Shown: in pieces, positions 43,293 through 55,664 of the stretch
Position numbering within the stretch: the stretch's first letter is position 1
Layout of the letters: every line of letters starts with the position of its first letter
DNA from: Ampullaceana balthica
Lineage: Eukaryota; Mollusca; Gastropoda; Lymnaeidae
Reading direction: 5' to 3'
NCBI GenBank assembly: GCA_944989445.1
Contig: CALYLW010001219.1
Coordinates: forward strand, 219,501-283,500
DNA length: 64,000 bases
Notes under the pieces: generated by a model
What the model saw: only the letters and a program-made list of their open reading frames with translations
The model's database searches: none
What the model was told of the DNA's origin: nothing
Translations under genes and position numbers: made by a program

Positions 43293-44299
43293 GGCATATG
43301 CAGATGTAAGTACAGCGTTACCCACTAAAGTACACACGGTCCCACACAAAGATGTAAAAAAAAAGTACACCAGACATACAAATTGACAGACTATATACAG
43401 ATTTTAGAACAGAAGTACGTAAGAATTACATTTGAATGCACATACATACACACATATATCAGTGCATACAAATGCTTAATTAATCGCAGTGTCGGGTATG
43501 GTGGTGTCAGCGATAGCATCAAACATACTTCCATAAATATCTCATAAATGTCCACCATTACTAGAAAAATATTCGTTTATCCCTGAAAGTCCCGAATAAA
43601 TCTTCCATTTGATCGAACATGCACACTTCCTTGACCGAACCCGTGTAACAATCAACAGAAACTTTCCTCATACGCTCAATCATCGACATGATTATCCGGC
43701 TTTTCCTGTGTCTTTTTTTGTTTGTTTGTTATTATTATAGAGACATATTTCTATACTATGCTGACGGAAATGTGAAAACCGAGAAATGACGCTTTACTGT
43801 AGGTTCCTCACTGTCTGTTCTGTATCGGCGATAGCGCCTCGCGCGGCAATAAACACTCATCAGCGTCATATGCGTCCTGCACTTTTTCAACGAAAGTCTA
43901 ATCGATGTGGAACTGACCCGACGACAGTGTACATCAAGTCGGGAGTGGGAGCCTGTGGGGGCAAGTTTGGAGAAATGTGTTGGCCTTAGGGTTGACAGGT
44001 CTTTGGTTTTGGTTTTTTTATTATAAAAAAAAAGGGGGGGGGGAGAAATAAGTCGAAATGTTTTACAGTACTGTGAAAATATTTACGTCAACGTTTTCAA
44101 TCAGTTCACTAAAATGTTTTTTACAACATAATATATCAACAAGCCGTCTAAGAAACATGGGATATCTAAAAGTTGTTGTAATGATGTATTGGTCAAAGTT
44201 AAAGCGAGCCTCATCAGTTCTCAACAAGCAAGAGTTAGCTCCTAGCCCAGGAACTTCCAGGCTTCCTACTAAACGTTGAAGGCAACTGACAAACCTCTT
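43293..44299. other. Unassigned sequence
   Basis: Frames at 43786-43989 (+) and 44058-44279 (+)/44063-44302 (-) are unrecognised. G-run at about 44034-44042. Confidence 0.5.
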
Positions 44300-44775
44300 C
44301 AAAACTTACAACAAATGTCCCCTGGCACAGTTCAGTTTGTTCACAACACACACACACACACATGTCAACAAATGTCCCCTGGCACAGTTCAGTTTGTTCA
44401 CAACACATACACACGAAAATGTCAACAAATGTCCCCTGGCACAGTTAAGTTTGTTCACAACACACACACACACACACATGTCAACAAATGTCCCCTGGCA
44501 CAGTTAAGTTTGTTCACAACACATACACACGAAAATGTCAACAAATGTCCCCTGGCACAGTTAAGTTTGTTCACAATACATACACACAAATGTCAACAAA
44601 TGTGCCCTGGCACAGTTCAGTTTGTTCACAACACACACACACACACAAATGTCAACAAATCTCCCCTGGCACAGTTCAGTTTGTTCACAGATTCACAACA
44701 CACACACACATGTGTCAACAAATGTCCCCTGGCACAGTTAAGTTTGTTCACAATACATACTCACAAAAAGACACA
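44300..44775. repeat. ~55-63-bp minisatellite (TGTCCCCTGGCACAGTTCAG) with CA runs
   Basis: Eight units containing TGTCAACAAATGTCCCCTGG, CACAGTTMAGTTTGTTCACA and a CA run of variable length. A 200-codon frame (44276-44878) and a second 100-codon frame read the repeat as QQMSPGTV-QFVHN-THTHT. Because the units differ in length the frame holds only partly by chance, and there is no flanking gene structure. Confidence 0.93.
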
Positions 44776-44832
44776 CCTTCAGGAACTTAGATTAGATATG
44801 CACGGAGAAAATACTCAAACCATAAACAGAAA

Positions 44833-47800
44833 TGTGGTGAGAGGTAAGGCTGGTATTGTCAAGTGTAGTGAGAGGTGAGGCTGGTATTGTCAAGTGTGGT
44901 GAGAGGTGAGGCTGGTATTGTCAAGTGTGATGAGAGGTAAGGCTGGTATTGTCAAGTGTAGTGAGAGGTAAGGCTGGTATTGTCAAGTGTAGTGAGAGGT
45001 GAGGCTGGTATTGTCAAGTGTGGTGAGAGGTGAGGCTGGTATTGTCAAGTGTGGTGAGAGGTAAGGCTGGTATTGTCAAGTGTGGTGAGAGGTAAGGCTG
45101 GTATTGTCAAGTGTGATGAGAGGTAAGGCTGGTATTGTCAAGTGTGGTGAGAGGTGAGGCTGGTATTGTCAAGTGTGGTGAGAGGTGAGGCTGGTATTGT
45201 CAAGTGTGATGAGAGGTAAGGCTGGTATTGTCAAGTGTGGTGAGAGGTAAGGCTGGTATTGTCAAGTGTGGTGAGAGGTGAGGCTGGTATTGTCAAGTGT
45301 GGTGAGAGGTGAGGCTGGTATTGTCAAGTGTGATGAGAGGTAAGGCTGGTATTGTCAAGTGTGATGAGAGGTGAGGCTGGTATTGTCAAGTGTGGTGAGA
45401 GGTGAGGCTGGTATTGTCAAGTGTGATGAGAGGTAAGGCTGGTATTGTCAAGTGTGGTGAGAGGTAAGGCTGGTATTGTCAAGTGTGGTGAGAGGTGAGG
45501 CTGGTATTGTCAAGTGTGGTGAGAGGTGAGGCTGGTATTGTCAAGTGTGGTGAGAGGTAAGGCTGGTATTGTCAAGTGTGGTGAGAGGTGAGGCTGGTAT
45601 TGTCAAGTGTGGTGAGAGGTGAGGCTGGTATTGTCAAGTGTGATGAGAGGTAAGGCTGGTATTGTCAAGTGTGGTGAGAGGTAAGGCTGGTATTGTCAAG
45701 TGTGGTGAGAGGTAAGGCTGGTATTGTCAAGTGTGGTGAGAGGTAAGGCTGGTATTGTCAAGTGTGATGAGAGGTAAGGCTGGTATTGTCAAGTGTGGTG
45801 ACAGGTAAGGCTGGTATTGTCAAGTGTGATGAGAGGTAAGGCTGGTATTGTCAAGTGTGATGAGAGGTAAGGCTGGTATTGTCAAGTGTGGTGAGAGGTA
45901 AGGCTGGTATTGTCAAGTGTGGTGAGAGGTAATGCTGGTATTGTCAAGTGTGGTGAGAGGTAAGGCTGGTATTGTCAAGTGTGGTGAGAGGTAAGGCTGG
46001 TATTGTCAAGTGTGATGAGAGGTAAGGCTGGTATTGTCAAGTGTGGTGAGAGGTAAGGCTGGTATTGTCAAGTGTGGTGAGAGGTAAGGCTGGTATTGTC
46101 AAGTGTGGTGAGAGGTGAGGCTGGTATTGTCAAGTGTGATGAGAGGTAAGGCTGGTATTGTCAAGTGTGGTGAGAGGTGAGGCTGGTATTGTCAAGTGTG
46201 ATGAGAGGTAAGGCTGGTATTGTCAAGTGTGATGAGAGGTAAGGCTGGTATTGTCAAGTGTGATGAGAGGTAAGGCTGGTATTGTCAAGTGTGATGAGAG
46301 GTGAGGCTGGTATTGTCAAGTGTGGTGAGAGGTACGGCTGGTATTGTCAAGTGTGATGAGAGGTAAGGCTGGTATTGTCAAGTGTGATGAGAGGTGAGGC
46401 TGGTATTGTCAAGTGTGGTGAGAGGTGAGGCTGGTATTGTCAAGTGTGATGAGAGGTAAGGCTGGTATTGTCAAGTGTGATGAGAGGTGAGGCTGGTATT
46501 GTCAAGTGTGGTGAGAGGTGAGGCTGGTATTGTCAAGTGTGATGAGAGGTAAGGCTGGTATTGTCAAGTGTGATGAGAGGTGAGGCTGGTATTGTCAAGT
46601 GTGGTGAGAGGTAAGGCTGGTATTGTCAAGTGTGGTGAGAGGTGAGGCTGGTATTGTCAAGTGTGATGAGAGGTGAGGCTGGTATTGTCAAGTGTGGTGA
46701 GAGGTGAGGCTGGTATTGTCAAGTGTGATGAGAGGTGAGGCTGGTATTGTCAAGTGTGGTGAGAGGTGAGGCTGGTATTGTCAAGTGTGGTGAGAGGTAA
46801 GGCTGGTATTGTCAAGTGTGATGAGAGGTAAGGCTGGTATTGTCAAGTGTGGTGAGAGGTAAGGCTGGTATTGTCAAGTGTGGTGAGAGGTAAGGCTGGT
46901 ATTGTCAAGTGTGATGAGAGGTAAGGCTGGTATTGTCAAGTGTGGTGAGAGGTAAGGCTGGTATTGTCAAGTGTGGTGAGAGGTGAGGCTGGTATTGTCA
47001 AGTGTGGTGAGAGGTGAGGCTGGTATTGTCAAGTGTGATGAGAGGTAAGGCTGGTATTGTCAAGTGTGGTGAGAGGTAAGGCTAGTATTGTCAAGTGTAG
47101 TGAGAGGTAAGGCTGGTATTGTCAAGTGTAGTGAGAGGTAAGGCTGGTATTGTCAAGTGTGGTGACAGGTAAGACTGGTATTGTCAAGTTTGGTGAGAGG
47201 TAAGGCTGATATTGTCAAGTGTGATGAGAGGTGAGGCTGGTATTGTCATGTGTGATGAGAGGTAAGGCTGGTATTGTCAAGTGTGGTGACAGGTAAGACT
47301 GGTATTGTCAAGTTTGGTGAGAGGTAAGGCTGATATTGTCATGTGTGATGAGAGGTAAGGCTGGTATTGTCAAGTGTAGTGAGAGGTAAGGCTGGTATTG
47401 TCAAGTGCGGTGACAGGTAAGACTGGTATTGTCAAGTTTGGTGAGAGGTAAGGCTGATATTGTCAAGTGTGATGAGAGGTAAGGCTGGTATTGTCAAGTG
47501 TGATGAGAGGTGAGGCTGGTATTGTCAAGTGTGATGAGAGGTGAGGCTGGTATTGTCAAGTGTGATGAGAGGTAAGGCTGGTATTGTCAAGTGTGATGAG
47601 AGGTAAGGCTGGTATTGTCAAGTGTGATGAGAGGTAAGGCTGGTATTGTCAAGTGTGATGAGAGGTAAGGCTGGTATTGTCATGTGTGGTGACAGGTAAG
47701 ACTGGTATTGTCAAGTTTGGTGAGAGGTAAGGCTGATATTGTCAAGTGTGGTGAGAGGTAAGGCTGGTATTGTCAAGTTCGGTGAGAGGTAAGGCTGGTA

Positions 47801-48064
47801 TTGTCAAGTGTGGTGAGAGGTAATAGGCTGGTATTGTCAAGTGTGGTGAGAGGTAAGGCTGGTATTGTCAAGTGTGGTGAGAGGTATAGGCTGGTATTGT
47901 CAAGTGTGGTGAGAGGTAATAGGCTGGTATTGTCAAGTGTGGTGAGAGGTAAGGCTGGTATTGTCAAGTGTGGTGAGAGGTAATAGGCTGGTATTGTCAA
48001 GTGTGGTGAGAGGTAATAAGTTTGTATTGTTAAGTGTGGTGAGAGGAAAGGCTGGCATTGTCAT
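44833..48064. repeat. 31-bp minisatellite, about 104 units
   Basis: Unit begins GTGRTGAGAGGTRAGG and ends CTGGTATTGTCAAGT. Two purine positions (R) are dimorphic, giving four common unit types in irregular order. Near the right end a marked variant pair (GGTGACAGGTAAGACTGG followed by CAAGTTTGGTGAG and CTGATATTG) starts at 47161, 47285, 47409 and 47688, spacings of exactly 4, 4 and 9 units, so blocks of units were duplicated together. The last units are longer (TAATAGG) and decay into the flank. No coding value. Confidence 0.98.
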
Positions 48065-48087
48065 GCGCGCGTTCTGAGCCCTCTTAA

Positions 48088-48503
48088 GGGGCCGTCCATA
48101 AATGACGTCACGCACCTGGGGGGAGGGGGTCACACTTTTGTGACGATGTGTGACGAAGGGGAATGGGCTGTTTAAGAAATGTGACGTCACATCAAAATGT
48201 GCAACTTTAAATAAAAGTTCCACTTAAATATTTGTTTACAATTTATTTAATGACGTTTTACATAGCTTTACATGTGTTATGCTATTAGAGTGCAGCCTTA
48301 CACTAATTACATACTTAAATGACAAAAAAGTGATATGAAACATGCTCATTTTCAAATAGAAAATACGTTTTTATGGGGGGGGGGAGGCACATCTTTATTA
48401 CGTCATATTGGAGGGGGTCATAGTTTTTGTGACGACGTGTGACGAGGGGGAGTGGAGTAAATAATCGGCCCAAAATTGCGTGACGTCATTTATGGACGGC
48501 CCC
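48088..48503. mobile_element. Tourist/PIF-Harbinger-like MITE, long copy
   Basis: Left end GGGGCCGTCCATAAATGACG, right end on the minus strand identical over that stretch. Flanks TAA (48085-48087) and TGA (48504-48506) fit a 3-bp target duplication with one change. Subterminal GTGACGAYGTGTGACG occurs at both ends. It belongs to the ATGACGTCACGC subtype, with 16369-16570. Confidence 0.88.
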
Positions 48504-48776
48504 TGAGTCTTTCAGCAGCGTGAGATACGAAACAGCATATTTCGTAACGCAGCGAAGAGATCCAAGCCCGCAAGTGCAGTTTTCTACTTCTTAGGAGTGC
48601 TGGCAGGTGAAATGCAATGACAAGACTTTTATTTGCTAGCCTCTTAGCTTCCGAATCAATGGGCCACGAAAATAAAGCTTGAGTTTCCTAATCATATCAC
48701 ATGATTAAAAAAAACCCGCCGCTCTTTAAAAAAAAGGCTCAATATTATTTCCCAGCATCAAAATCGTAAGATAGAC
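48504..48776. other. Short unassigned stretch
   Basis: Nothing recognised. Confidence 0.4.
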
Positions 48777-49152
48777 AAAATTACATTGATTTTAACATAT
48801 GCACTTACAAGATAAAATTACATTGATTTTAACATATGCACTTACAAGATAAAATTACATTGATTTTAACATATGCACTTACAAGATAAAATTACATTGA
48901 TTTTAACATATGCACTTACAAGATAAAATTACATTGATTTTAACATATGCACTTACAAGATAAAATTACATTGATTTTAACATATGCACTTACAAGATAA
49001 AATTACATTGATTTTAACATATGCACTTACAAGATAAAATTACATTGGTTTTAACATATGCACTTACAAGATAAAATTACATTGATTTTAACTTATGCAC
49101 TTACAAGATAAAATTACATTGATTTTAACATATGCACTTACAAGATAAAATT
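48777..49152. repeat. 37-bp minisatellite, ten copies
   Basis: Units contain ACATTGATTTTAACATATGC and ACTTACAAGATAAAATT; only two single-base variants (TTGGTTTT, AACTTATG). Confidence 0.98.
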
Positions 49153-49303
49153 AAATTTTCTATGACATTTACCAATGAAATTTACCCATGACATTTACCC
49201 CAAACTTCTCTGTTCATCTTTTTATTATCGTTTCAGTTGTCTCCTCCCTTGTTATTGTTTCGACTATTTTCTTCCTATATTTATACATTCGACATTATTT
49301 TTT

Positions 49304-49560
49304 TCCCTATATTACAGTTTAATCCCTATATTACAGTTTAATCCCTATATTACAGTTTAATCCCTATATTACAGTTTAATCCCTATATTACAGTTTAATC
49401 CCTATATTACAGTTTAATCCCTATATTACAGTTTAATCCCATATATTACAGTTTAATCCCTATATTACAGTTTAATCCCTATATTACAGTTTAATCCCTA
49501 TATTACAGTTTAATCCCTATATTACAGTTTAATCCCTATATTACAGTTTAATCCCTATGT
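49304..49560. repeat. 19-bp minisatellite (TCCCTATATTACAGTTTAA)
   Basis: About 13 copies, one with an extra A (TCCCATATATT). Starts only about 150 bp after the preceding, unrelated 37-bp array. Confidence 0.98.
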
Positions 49561-50609
49561 TATACATCATCTTTGTTTTCATCTTATAACTATAAACGAC
49601 TCAAGTTTTTTTTTATATTCCGAAAAATAACATCTCTAAAGTTGTTCATGAATTACAACGCACGTTTTATTTAAAAATAATACAACAAATTTATAAATAT
49701 AGTTGATAAAATTATACAACCTACCTATAAAAGAAAACAAAACACAAAAAAAAACAATGCTAAAACACACGTCAAATTTTATTTTCGGCGGTAAGTTGTT
49801 AAACTTAGGCTCAGGCAGATTAGCACTTTGTACAATATAATCTAAATAATCTTATTGTGGAGAAATGAAAACAAAGGAAAACAAACATTTAAAATGAGAC
49901 TCAACCGCTGTAACCTTTTTCTCTTCTCTAGTTCAACATTAAAATAATAAAAATTAACTCTCTCCGGTGTGCCAAACGATGTTTCATCGTATTTGATTTC
50001 AAAAGTGCATTCCCCCGTGCCGATCAAAACCTTGATGCTGCTTGTCAAGCTTCTTTAAACATTACCGATCAGTAAATTATATGCCATACCAAAAGTACAT
50101 TTAACAGAAGCCAAGGCGTGATTTCTTCACATTAAGAGTGCTACCCTTGAAAATAATCGAATTGACTACGCACTTCCAGAAGTAATATTTCCCGAAGCGA
50201 TTTGAATAATCTCGTCAAATATGAGCTAATACTAAATCCCTTGCTCCTCCGGGGTACACGGTACGTTTAAAGCATATTTGAAGGCGGCATGGAAAAAATA
50301 TATTAGGAATCTCCACAGCCTTAACCCACCCCCCCCCCAATCTCCGGCATGAGTCTATCTAATAGCCCTCTGGTATTTTTCTGGGAGAAAATTCAAGATA
50401 TGTAGATTGTCAAATTGTCTCAGCCGAAGTCTCTTGGACTCACGGACGAGAGTTCTCAATTCAGCATTAGTGCCGTACCCACCAATAAGGAACTACAATG
50501 TTATTGACCAGTAGCTAAAGTGCAACCAAGTCTGGCCATTGGTCTCCATCGATTTAGAGAAAATCAGCGAAAATGTAAACTTTTTGAGTCGCACTGTTGA
50601 TAAATGTTT
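49561..50609. other. Unassigned AT-rich sequence
   Basis: A 68-codon minus-strand frame at 49842-50048 is unrecognised; C-run at about 50330. Confidence 0.5.
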
Positions 50610-50754
50610 TGAAGGTTTGAGAACACCAACGACTAAATGTGTAAAGTACTTAAGAGTAACAATGCAGGAAAAATTATCACTGAATGCCCGTGTTAATGAT
50701 GTAGGCTGTATGAATAATATTTGTTTTACAAATGTAATTAGAACACACAACTAA
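50610..50754 (+). pseudogene. Possible LINE reverse-transcriptase thumb fragment
   Basis: Within a 71-codon frame (50539-50754) the stretch TKCVKYLRVTMQEKLSLNAR followed by VNDV has the pattern K-YLGV-L---L-W--HV of the region after motif C in Jockey/CR1/RTE-like reverse transcriptases. The usual Gly of YLGV and the Trp are replaced. No FADD or other RT motif is nearby, so this is at best a short decayed scrap. Confidence 0.35.
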
Positions 50755-51292
50755 AATGTACCTTTACATTGTTCAGACCTGCACTACAATGTGCATCTTT
50801 TGAATGAGATCCATAAACCAAAGAAAACATAGAGTAAACTAGAACAAATCCATTACTGGTGAATAATATAAATTGACAAGATAAGCTTAAATCATTAAAC
50901 CCTAGAAACACTAGTGCAAAGAAAAACTAAGAGCAAAGTAGTAGTAATACATAAGCCAATTAATACTATATTGGAAATACAACACTCAGATAGTCATTGC
51001 GATTTTTTTTTAAAGAAAAAAAAACCTTCCTTTTTTTTCATATGCAAGCACAAACACATACCAATACCAAGTCAAGTCTCTTTCTTACCGACTGGAATCA
51101 GAGCGTGGAAGAAACCGAGAAAAACAGCACACTATCAGCATTCAAAATTCTAATAAAAATGCAAGACTAGACATAAACCACGGATAAGCGCAGGACGCTA
51201 TAATCTTCAGTATAGAAGGAACGTCTGTAACGTTTAAGATAAGACTGTTTTAGTCGTGCAGAAATAAGAATAGAATGACTTACTCGGGTTTT
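50755..51292. other. Unassigned sequence
   Basis: A 79-codon frame at 50914-51153 is Lys-rich and unrecognised. Confidence 0.5.
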
Positions 51293-51300
51293 TTAATTAC

Positions 51301-52177
51301 TAGGGATTTGACGGAGCTGATGAAAATCCGCATCCTTTGGCTTCGGATTTGGCAATTATAAATCCGTCGGATTCGAATGCGGATGCGGATTTGGTCAACA
51401 CTTGGCTAAAAGGGGGTATACCAAGGTTTCAGTCCCGTGCCCCCCCATAACGAGGATTTTTAGCATTTCTTTTTGCATGAACAGCAGCATAAACTATTAG
51501 AAAGCACAGCTATTACAAAGCACAGTTAGCCATATTGTTAACGAATCATCAGTACAAGATGCTTTGCATAAAATAAAATTCTACTTAACGTTTAATTTGA
51601 CAAAGCGCGCCTCGATAGTACTCTTTTTAGAAACGAAATCACAGAAAGTAAAAACTATTCAGTGCGGGATAGAAGATGTATTCGACTTCCGGCAATGGTG
51701 GCGATTGCCTTCGCTCGTGTTTTCGCTCGATTCGTGAAGTTTCGGGGTAGTTTTTACGTTGTTTTTTTTTAAATGTGATTTTGAGATTCTTTTTTGTAAA
51801 AAATAATAGTTCTAAACTATAGTATTAAACTCAAAACGGTCTTTTGGATAATTTAAAATAACCATTCTTATCCTAAAAGATGAAGTCAGTATGACAATAA
51901 CATAAATAAATTTACAGCAATTTTTTATATTTGATAACCAGTCGATCGCGATACGGGAAATCCTTACGGGACTGAGGCGGAAGTTTATCTGAAAACCTTA
52001 TATTTCTTATCTAATTTTCATGCACAAAAAAATAATATATTTTTTATTAAATACGGCCGTGTTTGATCTGAAAACTGTAATTTTTCAAATTCGAATCCGA
52101 TGGAATTTTTTTAAAAAATCCGTCGGATTCGAATTTGCTCAAAAAACGTCGAAGTTCGAATGTCGTCGGATTCCCTA
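51301..52177. mobile_element. Non-autonomous hAT element (TAGGGA ends), perfect 8-bp target duplication
   Basis: The left end TAGGGATTTGACG and the right end on the minus strand TAGGGAATCCGACG form imperfect terminal repeats of the Ac-like TAGGG type. TTAATTAC flanks both sides exactly (51293-51300 and 52178-52185). Within about 110 bp of each end the motif TCCGTCGGATTCGAA or close variants recur, probable transposase-binding subterminal repeats. The 877-bp interior has no frame of transposase type. Confidence 0.92.
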
Positions 52178-52185
52178 TTAATTAC

Positions 52186-53293
52186 CACCTAAGATAATCA
52201 CTCCACTGACCAAGGAATAATGAACTTTAAAAAAATATTTAAAATAATAATAATAAAATATTTTTTAAAAACTCCTGGAATTTTACATTTTATGAGAGGC
52301 TAACACAGTCTCTTCGCACAGCTACAGTACAATTTAAAAAAGACTCCATATATGCTCTTTCTATAAGAAAACATATAGAAATGTATAACCTGCTGAAACC
52401 AGATAAACGCGCTTATCCAAACACTATGAGAACCACTGAATCTGTCACGGCGTCACATACTCTTGGAATACGCGCCCCTAGATCAACAACAACAAAATAC
52501 CACCATAAAGCGTGATTCAAAATTTCAATCATTTTCAAACTACTGACGGTGTTTCAACAGGTAGCGTCATCTGTTCGACCTCACCCCATTCCATTCCATT
52601 CCATCCTTTCCTTTTTTTTTGAGAACCACCGACAGCGTACAATTCTGATGCCTTGTACCCTCAAAATGCTAACCAGATAACGGGTTCCAATCAGCACCTT
52701 TCACAACCACCGGAGACAGCATCGCGACGCCTGCCACAATGTTGCTGTAGTTGCCGCTTGTGATAACGTCAACGGGCGAGAACTTGCGCCCTCCCCCTCC
52801 CTCTCCCTCCCCACTCCGCCCTAGAGGCATACCGCGGTAACTAACTCTTTACTTTTTTAGTCCCATTGTGTTACCATGGCATAGTAATATCTCTTCAGGG
52901 TGGCTTCCGCTGGGAATATTAGTCCTTGAGCCCCCCCCCCTCTCACACCCCATCCCGTGCGTGCAGTCACGACTTGGTTTCTGCTGTGTACCGTAACGAG
53001 GCTGAGACATCCCCCCTCTCCCATACACACACCCTACTAGCAGAGTCCAAAATTCCTCCCATTTATCTACAGCCACCACTCACCAAGAATAAAGATCATG
53101 TCCCGCGTCTTCCGAGCTGTTCAGTCTGATGAGAATGGTAAGCCTCTGTGGAAAACTTAAATCTAGAAAAAAAGTTTTACATAGCGACTCTGAAATTGAG
53201 TTTCAATCCTTTGCGATTTTCATAAGCCAAAGTCTTCACGGGCAATTTTTCACCATCTATTGAACACAAAACACGTTTTTTTATAACGATTTC
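52186..53293. other. Unassigned sequence
   Basis: TCCATTCCATTCC-like short repeat at about 52587-52602 and pyrimidine-rich 52788-52820. Frames at 52849-53129 are unrecognised. Confidence 0.5.
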
Positions 53294-53301
53294 ACTTAAA
53301 C

Positions 53302-55656
53302 CAGTGGTTCCTAACCTTTTGGGGTCCATGCACCCCTTCAGAAGCTCAAAAAAGTTCATGCACCCCCTCGTGAAACTTGAAAGAAAATGCATAATAAACT
53401 AAGTTTATTTTAGGAACACAACAGTTTTGACCATAGGCAACAAGGAATTTATTGAGAGATCTGCTGCTTCTTATGATCAATCAGCAATTTAAATCTGGGG
53501 ACTGTTTTGGACAAAGCAACTCTCATGTCATCCTCTGCATTCAACTTATTCCTTTCCTTGGTTTTAATCGTCAAAGGTGTGGAGAATCCTGCTTCACAGA
53601 GATAGGTTGTGGCAAATGTAAGGAGAGTCAGTACTGCCCTCTTGGCTAGTTGTGGGTAGCAATCTAGCTGGGCGCACCAAAATTCAATCAAGGTATTGCA
53701 ACTTAAGGCACTCCTCAGTACTTCTCTGGTTCTTTAATCAATCAGGTCATCTTTAGCAAAGTCACTGTCATCAATGTTGTCCAAGTCACAGAGAAAATGA
53801 TTTTTCGAATCCAAAGGTCACGCCTAGCAATTTCTTGACAGAAATACCCATCAAAGGACTTTTACAATGTTGAAAGGTGCTCTGAAATTTCCCCTTTGAT
53901 TTTGTCAGGCAGTGATCCCTCAGTGCTTCCTTCTGCACTAGATATTACAACTTCATCCAAGAGTGGAAAGTTGGCCAAGTTGGACTTTTCTGGTCGTCTT
54001 TGGAATAGAGGCACTTTGTTAAGGAAGGCTTGCAATCTCTCAGTAGCATCCATTACAGTCACAGCAGGCCCTTGGAGAGATGTGTTCAACTCATTCAAGA
54101 TGGTGAAGATGTCAGCCAGGTATGCCAAGTAATTAATGAAATTTGGACAGTCAAACTTGTCAGCAAGGTCACTCTTTTTTTCTCGAAAGAAAATTGCAAG
54201 CTCCACTCTTAGTTCTACTAACCGAGAAAGTATCCGCCCCCTGGACAACCAGCGCATGCCAGGACCTGACGATGAAGGATATAGTGTGTAGTGACAATAT
54301 CTGGAACTTCTTTCTTTACCGGTGCTGAAAATCCTGACTTATTACCGAGCATGGAGGGAGCACAACCTGTGCAAATTGAAGAAATTCTTGAAGTCCAGTC
54401 AAACTGGTTTTCAGTGAAGAATGCACTGACTAGCTGCAGCACATCAGCAGCTTTGGTAGTAGCTAGGAGGGGCTTACAAAAGAGAATTCCTTCTTCAGCA
54501 ATCCACTGAGAACATATCTTAGAAATACAAGAATCTAACTGCATTATGCTACATCAGTGGATTCATCCAGCTGCATGCTAAATGGAAAAGGACTGCTCCT
54601 CATCTCGCACAAGACTTGATCTAGAATGTCTGCAGCCATGTCACTAATATTGGAATGAATAGTGTCATTGGACAAAGCAACTTTCTCAACCTGCTTCCTC
54701 TGTTGGTGACCACACATCAGTTCAACCATCTCCAGAGCACAAGGCTTCACCAAAGTTTTCCAATGGTGTGGGGCTTCTTGTTCTTTGCAATAAGATATGC
54801 AAACTTGAATGATGCCTCAAGTGCAGGTTTCTGTGACAAACAAAATCCAAGCTTGGGCAAGGTAACTGAGGTCAAGGAGCGAGCTCTCTTCTGCTTGAAG
54901 ACCTCGACACTGTCCTTGGAATTGGATGGATGGACTTTCTCCAAGGGCTCTCGGAGTCTAACAGGCTTCATGTTGTCATTGCATAGGATTTTTCCACAGA
55001 GGAAGCACTGAGGCTTTTGTGTTCCATCTCTCTCTCTTTTTTTATTATTTATTAACAATTTTGAGGGGGTGATGACATTCGGAAAGTCGTACCAGTCACA
55101 GGGAAATTTTTAACTGACGAAGTTGATGTTTTCTAATGACCGGAATTGGATTCTCAACTCAAGATTTTAGGTTTCAATGACGAATATTGGCTTACAATTA
55201 ACGTTTTTAAGAACTTTGCAGCGTACCGAGCAATAAAAGTGAAGGAAAAAAATTCCAACGTTTACATCCGCTCAAAACAGTGAGAGGGGCACCGGAAGCC
55301 ATATATCTGACGTATTTGATGACAAAATTAAATTATTTTTAGAAAACTGTGACTTAAAACACGAAATTCCGAGGAACATGTAGAGCGAACCGTTCATTTT
55401 GCGAAAAGGTTTTTCCGTCAATTTTCGACATGCGCAGAACGATGCGCTAACGAGTATCAAAAATGTTGTATATGTGCGCCTTTTAACGCGGCATACCTTG
55501 CTTATGGTTTATATTTTCAGATTATCAGTTTTTCTTTCTTTTTTTTCCTTCTCCTTTTTTTTTCTTCCTCTTTTTTTCTGTGAATGGTTCATGCACCCCC
55601 TGGAACCTGCTCATGCACCCCTTGGGGGTGCATGCACCACTGGTTAGGAACCCCTG
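53302..55656 (-). mobile_element. Full-length hAT element with decayed transposase
   Basis: Terminal repeats CAGTGGTTCCTAACC (left) and CAGGGGTTCCTAACC (right, minus strand), 14 of 15 identical; both ends continue into GCACCCC-type subterminal repeats. ACTTAAAC is present on both sides (53294-53301, 55657-55664), an exact 8-bp target duplication. Transposase remains lie on the minus strand (53449-55058). About 0.6 kb upstream of the reading frame is non-coding. The intact ends and duplication mean the boundaries are exact even though the gene is dead. Confidence 0.97.
53449..55058 (-). pseudogene. hAT transposase (ZBED5/SCAND3-like), frameshifted
   Basis: A DNA transposase that would bind the element ends and excise them. 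Pieces in order on the minus strand: 55058-54747 with CFLCGK and a later His, a BED-finger remnant; 54753-54544 ending QLDESTD, carrying the first acidic residue of the DDE triad; 54544-54218 with FCKPLLATTKAADV and CTGCAPSMLG, where the family has T-D-G-A, so the second Asp seems lost; 54257-53862 starting RWLSRG, the hAT RW motif; and 53691-53449 with CEAGFST and IKTKERNKL, the C-terminal dimerisation region and last acidic residue. Neighbouring pieces are in different frames or split by stops. At least three frameshifts plus the lost Asp rule out function. Confidence 0.93.
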
Positions 55657-55664
55657 ACTTAAAC

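Noticed and set aside
44276..44878. 200-codon frame with QQMSPGTV repeats as a possible repeat protein
   Set aside because: Coincides with a tandem array with variable CA runs; a second frame is also open, and there is no upstream promoter, splice context or non-repeat domain.
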